Assembly: GCF_001428565.1 (NCBI RefSeq)
Contig: NZ_LMIA01000001.1
Location: forward strand, 633,443 to 697,442
Length of the DNA: 64,000 nucleotides
Origin: Nocardioides sp. Root190
GTDB taxonomy: Bacteria > Actinomycetota > Actinomycetes > Propionibacteriales > Nocardioidaceae
Direction of reading: 5' to 3'
This document shows positions 59,922 through 64,000 of the stretch, piece after piece. Made by a program: the position numbers and the translations under genes. A model generated the notes under the pieces. The model had not been told where the DNA came from. It saw only the letters and a list, made by a program, of their open reading frames with translations, and made no database searches. Position 1 is the stretch's first letter. Every line of letters starts with the position of its first letter.

Positions 59922-60883
59922 GCGAGGGCCGCCCTGTCGTGGTTGCGAGCTGCGATGCGCTCGGCGACCTGGAGCGCCGCCGAGGTCATGATGTCGAGGT
60001 TGCCGGCATACGCCGGTAGGTAGTGACCGGCTCCGGTCACCTCGAGGAACACCGACACCTGATGCGTCGGTCGTTCGCCGCCGCCCGGGATGAGGGTCCG
60101 GACCGGCTGGTCGTCGGGAATCGCGGTGATCTGGACGTCCTGCACGAGTCGATATCCCGGCACGTACGACGCCACCGTGCCCACGATCGCCTCGATCGAC
60201 GCCCTGATGGCCCGCCGCGTGGCCTCGTTGGGCGCTTGGACCAGCGCCAGAACGGTGTCCCGCATCATCAGGGGCGGCTCGGCGGGGTTCAGGATGATGA
60301 TGGCCTTACCGCTCTGCGCGCCACCGACCTCGACGATGGCGGCCGAGGTCGTCTCGGTGAACTCGTCGATGTTGGCCCGGGTCCCCGGCCCGGCGGACTT
60401 CGAGGCGATCGACGCGATGATCTCGGCATAGGCGACAGGCACGACCTGTGAGATCGCGGCGACGACGGGGATGGTGGCCTGTCCGCCGCAGGTGACCATG
60501 TTGACGTTCGGGGCGTCCAGGTGGCGGTCGATGTTGACCGCGGGAATCACGTACGGACCGATCGCCGCAGGCGTCAGGTCGATCAACCGCTTCCCGAGTG
60601 GCTCGAGGAGTGCCGCGTTGTGATGGTGCGCCTTGGCGGAGGTGGCGTCGAAGACGATCTCGATGTCCTCGAACCCGGGCATCGCAACCAAGCCATCGAC
60701 GCCGTCGTGGACGGTCGGCACACCGAGGTCCCGGGCCCGGGCGAGCCCGTCGCTGGCCGGGTCGATGCCGACCATCGCCCCCATCTCGAGGTGCTGCGCG
60801 GTGCGCAACACCTTGATCATCAGGTCGGTTCCGATGTTGCCGGAGCCGATGATGGCGACCTTGGTCCTCGAGGTCGCGCTCAT
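59918..60883 (-). CDS. Acylating acetaldehyde dehydrogenase
   Basis: 321 residues. NAD site [13 protein letters not shown] at 9-21, catalytic Cys in [11 protein letters not shown], and [13 protein letters not shown]. Converts acetaldehyde (or propanal) with CoA and NAD+ to acyl-CoA. Translationally coupled on both sides, with the hydratase upstream and the aldolase downstream; the order hydratase-dehydrogenase-aldolase equals hsaE-hsaG-hsaF of Mycobacterium. Confidence 0.93.
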   Translation of the reverse strand: MSATSRTKVAIIGSGNIGTDLMIKVLRTAQHLEMGAMVGIDPASDGLARARDLGVPTVHDGVDGLVAMPGFEDIEIVFDATSAKAHHHNAALLEPLGKRLIDLTPAAIGPYVIPAVNIDRHLDAPNVNMVTCGGQATIPVVAAISQVVPVAYAEIIASIASKSAGPGTRANIDEFTETTSAAIVEVGGAQSGKAIIILNPAEPPLMMRDTVLALVQAPNEATRRAIRASIEAIVGTVASYVPGYRLVQDVQITAIPDDQPVRTLIPGGGERPTHQVSVFLEVTGAGHYLPAYAGNLDIMTSAALQVAERIAARNHDRAALA

Positions 60884-61689
60884 CGCGGCGCGCCGGCGAA
60901 CGTGATGTCCAGGGAGCCGAGACCGCTGATGGTCACGCTGACCTCGGCGCCCGCCGCAGCAGGCCTCATCGGCCCGAGGGCGCCGGACAGGACGACCTGA
61001 CCTGCCAGCAGCGGGTCCCCGAGATCTCGGGCGGTCCTCGCCAACCATTGCAGAGCGAGCAACGGGTCGCCGAGGCAGTCCCGGCCCTGGCCCGTCGAAT
61101 CGTCTTGCCCGGTGACCGTCATCGTCATCGTCACCTCGGAGGGGACGAATGCCTCCAGCGAGACCGGCTCCTTGCCGAGCACGAAGCCGCCCGCGGACGC
61201 GTTGTCGGCCACCGTGTCGGCAAAGCTGATGTCCCAGCCGGCGATCCGGCTGGCGCAGATCTCGATGGCCGGCACGGCATGGTGGACGGCGTCGATGACC
61301 TGTCCGAGGTCGAGCTCACCGTCGACCAGATCCTTGCCGAGGACGAAGGCGATCTCGGCCTCCACCCTGGGCTGCAGGAGCCCGTCGACCGGCACCGGGG
61401 CCTCGACGTCGTACTGCATGTCGGCGAAGAGAACGCCGAGATCTGGCTGGTCGACTCCCAACTGCGCCTGAACCGCAGCAGAGGTCAGGCCGATCTTGCG
61501 ACCAACGACCCGGCCACCTGCCTCGACGCGCGCGCGGTTGTTCTCCTGCTGCACAGCATAGGCGGCGTCGATGTCGACCGCCCCGATCAGATCGCGGACT
61601 GGCGGACAGGGCACGCCGGTCTGCGCTGCGACAGCGAGGCGGTCCGCAGCGCTGCGGATCATCGTGGATTCCTGGGTCAGCTCCGTCAT
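60880..61689 (-). CDS. 2-oxopent-4-enoate hydratase
   Basis: 269 residues, FAH-like hydratase fold. Seen: [17 protein letters not shown] near 64-80, [14 protein letters not shown] near 108-121 (metal Glu residues) and SGALGPMRP. Adds water to 2-oxo-4-enoic acids from meta-cleavage products. First gene of the coupled trio. An ATG at 61662 is an alternative start. Confidence 0.9.
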   Translation of the reverse strand: MTELTQESTMIRSAADRLAVAAQTGVPCPPVRDLIGAVDIDAAYAVQQENNRARVEAGGRVVGRKIGLTSAAVQAQLGVDQPDLGVLFADMQYDVEAPVPVDGLLQPRVEAEIAFVLGKDLVDGELDLGQVIDAVHHAVPAIEICASRIAGWDISFADTVADNASAGGFVLGKEPVSLEAFVPSEVTMTMTVTGQDDSTGQGRDCLGDPLLALQWLARTARDLGDPLLAGQVVLSGALGPMRPAAAGAEVSVTISGLGSLDITFAGAPR

Positions 61690-61755
61690 GGCACCACTCT
61701 CGACAGCCGGGCAGTCGTCAGGGAGCCCGTGTTCCGGCCAACGGCACGCTGAGCG

Positions 61756-62910
61756 TCACGACGTGCGCGACGCCACGCACTCGCGGAAACGGGCAGGCTC
61801 CAGGAGCTGGCTCAGTCCACTGAGGGTGCAGGCGAGGATCGCCTGCGTCGTCGTCAGGACGGCCGTGACAACGGCGGGCGGATTCACGGGAGCGGGCGCC
61901 GGGGATGGGGCCGGGTCAGGTGTAGGGCCACCGGGCGTGCCACCAGGTCTCGGGCCCTTGGCGGGGGCACCGGGCTCGGCCGCCGAGCCGTCGTTCCTCT
62001 GCTGCGGCGGAGCCGGAAGCGTCTTCGCCGACGAACGGCCGCCCTGCGCCCGGTCCACCGAGCGTGCGACGACGCCGTTCTCCGACTGCGGGACGACCCG
62101 GCCGGCGGCAGCGACCCGGGCGCCGCCCGCGGCGTACGAACGGGCCGTGTCCAGGACGAGATCGGCATAGGCCTGCGAATGGTTGTAGCGGAGAACGGCG
62201 GCCCGGCGCCCCTCGGCCGACGACAGGTCGTCGTTACCGGAGCAGAGATAGACGGCTGCCGCGAGGGCCGCGTCGTCGATGTCCTGGGGGTTGCGCTCTC
62301 CGTCGTCGTCCGCATCGACGCCGACCACGGCCCAGGTGCTCGGAATGAACTGCAGGGGCCCGACGGCACGATCCCAGGATCGATCGCCGTCGAGTCGACC
62401 GCCGTCGGTGTCGGAGATGCTCGCCGTGGAGCGGGTTCCGTCGAGAGGGATGCCGACGATTCCGGGGACGGCACGGCCGTCGTCGTCCAGTCGACTCCCG
62501 TTCGCGCTGCCGTGTGACGACTCGACCTTGCCGATCGCGGCCAGGAGGGACCAGTCGAGCCCGCACCCCTCGTCGGCGCCGCCGATGATCGTCTCCGCCC
62601 GCTGGTAGGCGGCCAGGGCGACGGTCGGGATCAATGCCGTGGTCGACTGCGTGAGCTGGACCAGACCGACCGGCCTCGCCATGGCCTCGACACTCTCGCT
62701 GAGGCTGGCCGGTGACTCGACCGCGCTCTCGGGAACGGCCATCTCGGGCTGCCCCGCGGTGGCACCACCCGCGGCGGTGACCGGCGCCAGTCCGGCGCCC
62801 GCCACGGCGAGGGTCCACGACACCGACACCACTCCCAGGGGAAGGAGCATCGCCAGGCGTCGCGCCCGGGTTCCGGTCGACTCGCGGCGATGAGAGGGAG
62901 CAGGGATCAT
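61756..62910 (-). CDS. Secreted lytic transglycosylase-type protein
   Basis: 384 residues. Signal/anchor LAMLLPLGVVSVSWTLAVAGAGL near 19-41, then a SLT-type domain: LLAAIGKVESSHG with the catalytic Glu, AVGPLQFIPSTWAVVGVD, LAAAVYLCSG and AVLRYNHSQAYADLV. The C-terminal quarter is Pro/Gly/Ala-rich. Cleaves peptidoglycan glycan strands outside the cell. It interrupts an otherwise catabolic region and is unlikely to share its function. Confidence 0.9.
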   Translation of the reverse strand: MIPAPSHRRESTGTRARRLAMLLPLGVVSVSWTLAVAGAGLAPVTAAGGATAGQPEMAVPESAVESPASLSESVEAMARPVGLVQLTQSTTALIPTVALAAYQRAETIIGGADEGCGLDWSLLAAIGKVESSHGSANGSRLDDDGRAVPGIVGIPLDGTRSTASISDTDGGRLDGDRSWDRAVGPLQFIPSTWAVVGVDADDDGERNPQDIDDAALAAAVYLCSGNDDLSSAEGRRAAVLRYNHSQAYADLVLDTARSYAAGGARVAAAGRVVPQSENGVVARSVDRAQGGRSSAKTLPAPPQQRNDGSAAEPGAPAKGPRPGGTPGGPTPDPAPSPAPAPVNPPAVVTAVLTTTQAILACTLSGLSQLLEPARFRECVASRTS

Positions 62911-62996
62911 GCCTCGACGCTAGGCCGAGTGAGCGCCGTCACACATCCGGCGCTGAGGGGAGATCCCTCTCTCTTCCGGTAGGTACGGCGGGTGAC

Positions 62997-63662
62997 TCAG
63001 ACGTCGGTGACCCGGAGGCCGGCGTGCGCCCGGTAGCGCTTGTTGATCGCGATCAGGTTGGCCGTCAGCGCCTCGACCTGGTGGGCATTGCGGAGGCGGC
63101 CACCGAAGATGCCACGAACACCCGGTAGTACCGCCGCCAGCGCCACGGCGACGTCGACCGCCTCAACGTCGTCGCCGACGACCAGGACGTCCGTGTCGAG
63201 ACTCGTCACTGCAGGATCCTCCAGCAGGGTGGCGCTCAGGTGGTGGAATGCCCCGACGACGCGACTCCCCGGGAGGATCGCCGCCGCCTGCTCCGTCGCC
63301 GACCCCTCGAGGACGGGCAGCGCGTACGGCCCTCGCTTGTCGAACCCCAGAGGGTTGACGCAGTCGATGACGACCTTCCCGCTCAGCTCGTCGCGAAGCG
63401 AGGTCAGCAACGCACCGTGCCCGTCCCACGGAACCGCCACTACGACGATGCCCGCTGCAGCCGCAGCCGACCGGTTGTCCACGCCGACCACCCGCAGCCC
63501 GTCGGCACGCAGCTCCTTGGCGGTCGCCTCGGCCCGTGCTGCGTCGCGGCTGCCGAGAATCACGTCGACGCCGCCGGCGGCGAAACGACGGGCGAGACCT
63601 CGCCCCTGGGGACCGGTCCCTCCAAGTACGGCGACAGTGGTCTCGCTCGGGTTCGGACCCAT
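62997..63662 (-). CDS. F420:NADP oxidoreductase-like / NADP-binding protein
   Basis: 221 residues. Start VAVLGGTGPQGRGLARRFAAGG, then ILGSRD (NADP phosphate site), VVVAVPWDGH and CVNPLGFD, wording of the NpdG/Fno family that shuttles hydride between F420 and NADP. It would supply F420H2 to luciferase-like enzymes such as those at 22.5 and 26.1 kb, which is inference. GGAGG precedes the ATG at 63662. Divergent from the acyl-CoA dehydrogenase. Confidence 0.82.
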   Translation of the reverse strand: MGPNPSETTVAVLGGTGPQGRGLARRFAAGGVDVILGSRDAARAEATAKELRADGLRVVGVDNRSAAAAAGIVVVAVPWDGHGALLTSLRDELSGKVVIDCVNPLGFDKRGPYALPVLEGSATEQAAAILPGSRVVGAFHHLSATLLEDPAVTSLDTDVLVVGDDVEAVDVAVALAAVLPGVRGIFGGRLRNAHQVEALTANLIAINKRYRAHAGLRVTDV

Positions 63663-63729
63663 GGTTCCTCCCACTCCTTCACGGCGACCGCATCTCGGAC
63701 GCCGCGGATGGACACCCATCCTAGTGCAT

Positions 63730-63744
63730 AATGGTTAGACCATT
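63730..63744. promoter_or_regulatory. GntR/FadR-type operator
   Basis: AATGGTTAGACCATT has perfect AATGGT/ACCATT arms around TAG and fits the TGGT-N3-ACCA form bound by FadR-subfamily GntR regulators. It lies 13 bases before the acyl-CoA dehydrogenase start at 63758. Confidence 0.6.
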
Positions 63745-63757
63745 CACGTGTTCGACC

Positions 63758-64000
63758 ATGGAGACACCTGTGCCCCAGCTGTGCCAGACCGAGGGACTCA
63801 ACGAGGACCAGGTCGAGATCCTCAAGGCTGTTCGTCAGTTCACCGACGAGCAGATCATTCCGGCTGCTCAGGAGCTCGAGCACGCCGATGAGTACCCGAC
63901 CGAGATCATCGAGGGTCTCAAGGAGCTCGGTGTGTTCGGGCTGACGATCCCTGAGGAGTTCGGTGGGCTGGGTGAGTCGTTGCTGACCTACGCCCTGGTC
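63758..64000 (+). CDS. Acyl-CoA dehydrogenase, N-terminal part (3' end outside window)
   Basis: 81 residues visible: METPVPQLCQTEGLNEDQVEI, then QFTDEQIIPAAQELEHADEYP and LGVFGLTIPEEFGGLGES, the classic N-terminal helical region of the family. The rest lies beyond the right edge. A GTG at 63770 is an alternative start. The FadR-type site in its promoter suggests control by an acyl-CoA or related effector. Confidence 0.85.
   Translation, partial: METPVPQLCQTEGLNEDQVEILKAVRQFTDEQIIPAAQELEHADEYPTEIIEGLKELGVFGLTIPEEFGGLGESLLTYALV

Noticed and set aside
1..64000. CRISPR arrays, rRNA genes and IS transposases
   Set aside because: I saw no regularly spaced repeat-spacer array, no rRNA-like sequence and no DDE transposase motif.

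Overview
This 64 kb window is high-GC chromosomal DNA from an actinomycete. The closest fit I can infer is a Nocardioides-like member of the Nocardioidaceae: very strong G/C third-position use, many GTG starts, WhiB, DUF4193, F420-type oxidoreductases, mycothiol-type ArsC, and an intergenic inverted repeat of the GGTCTCGAGACG...CTCCTCGACC kind. No database search was possible; product names rest on motifs read in the translations.

Region 1 (1-31 kb) is a lipid or steroid type acyl-CoA catabolic island. It holds two acyl-CoA dehydrogenases (one cut by the left edge; a third is cut by the right edge at 63.8 kb), many SDR dehydrogenases, an SCP2 sterol-carrier protein, and a tight P450 / acyl-CoA synthetase / aldehyde dehydrogenase operon that reads like terminal oxidation and CoA activation of an alkyl side chain. 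It also has an acyl-CoA carboxylase beta subunit, an ECH1-type dienoyl-CoA isomerase, an HIBCH-type crotonase, a thiolase, two luciferase-like oxidoreductases and two TetR regulators. Two sites fit the published KstR box TnnAACnnGTTnnA. Housekeeping genes are interspersed: an NlpC/P60 hydrolase behind a likely c-di-AMP (ydaO/yuaA) riboswitch, a lactate-dehydrogenase-type FAD/Fe-S protein and a gamma carbonic anhydrase.

Region 2 (31-54 kb) carries a membrane SpoIIE phosphatase, an MFS transporter, a TerD-vWA protein opposite ribA, a MarR regulator, a gabT-gabD pair with a divergent LysR, an alcohol dehydrogenase with an NmlR/AdhR-like MerR regulator, a fused indolepyruvate ferredoxin oxidoreductase with a divergent AsnC regulator, an arsenic cluster (aquaporin, ArsR-arsenate reductase fusion, ArsC, flavoprotein, ArsR with two operators, no efflux pump), and an amidase.

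Region 3 (54-58.7 kb) is a compact array of seven tRNA-like genes (Leu, Leu, Asn, a degenerate Met, Lys, Arg, and a class II tRNA with a His anticodon). The array is interleaved with a whiB and an HNH gene and is followed by a tRNA-Thr 3'-end fragment (probable att site), an excisionase-like gene and a complete tyrosine integrase. It is the most unusual gene region of the window.

Region 4 (58.9-64 kb) has a translationally coupled hydratase / acetaldehyde dehydrogenase / aldolase trio in hsaE-hsaG-hsaF order, a secreted lytic transglycosylase, an F420:NADP oxidoreductase-like gene and the start of another acyl-CoA dehydrogenase behind a GntR/FadR-type operator.

Four larger gaps between convergent genes (7.7, 19.7, 37.3 and 41.3 kb) each contain a nested inverted-repeat element. 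Three have perfect 21-bp outer arms, and two of the four are clearly related in sequence. They look like an undescribed small repeat or terminator family and are the most interesting non-coding signal here.
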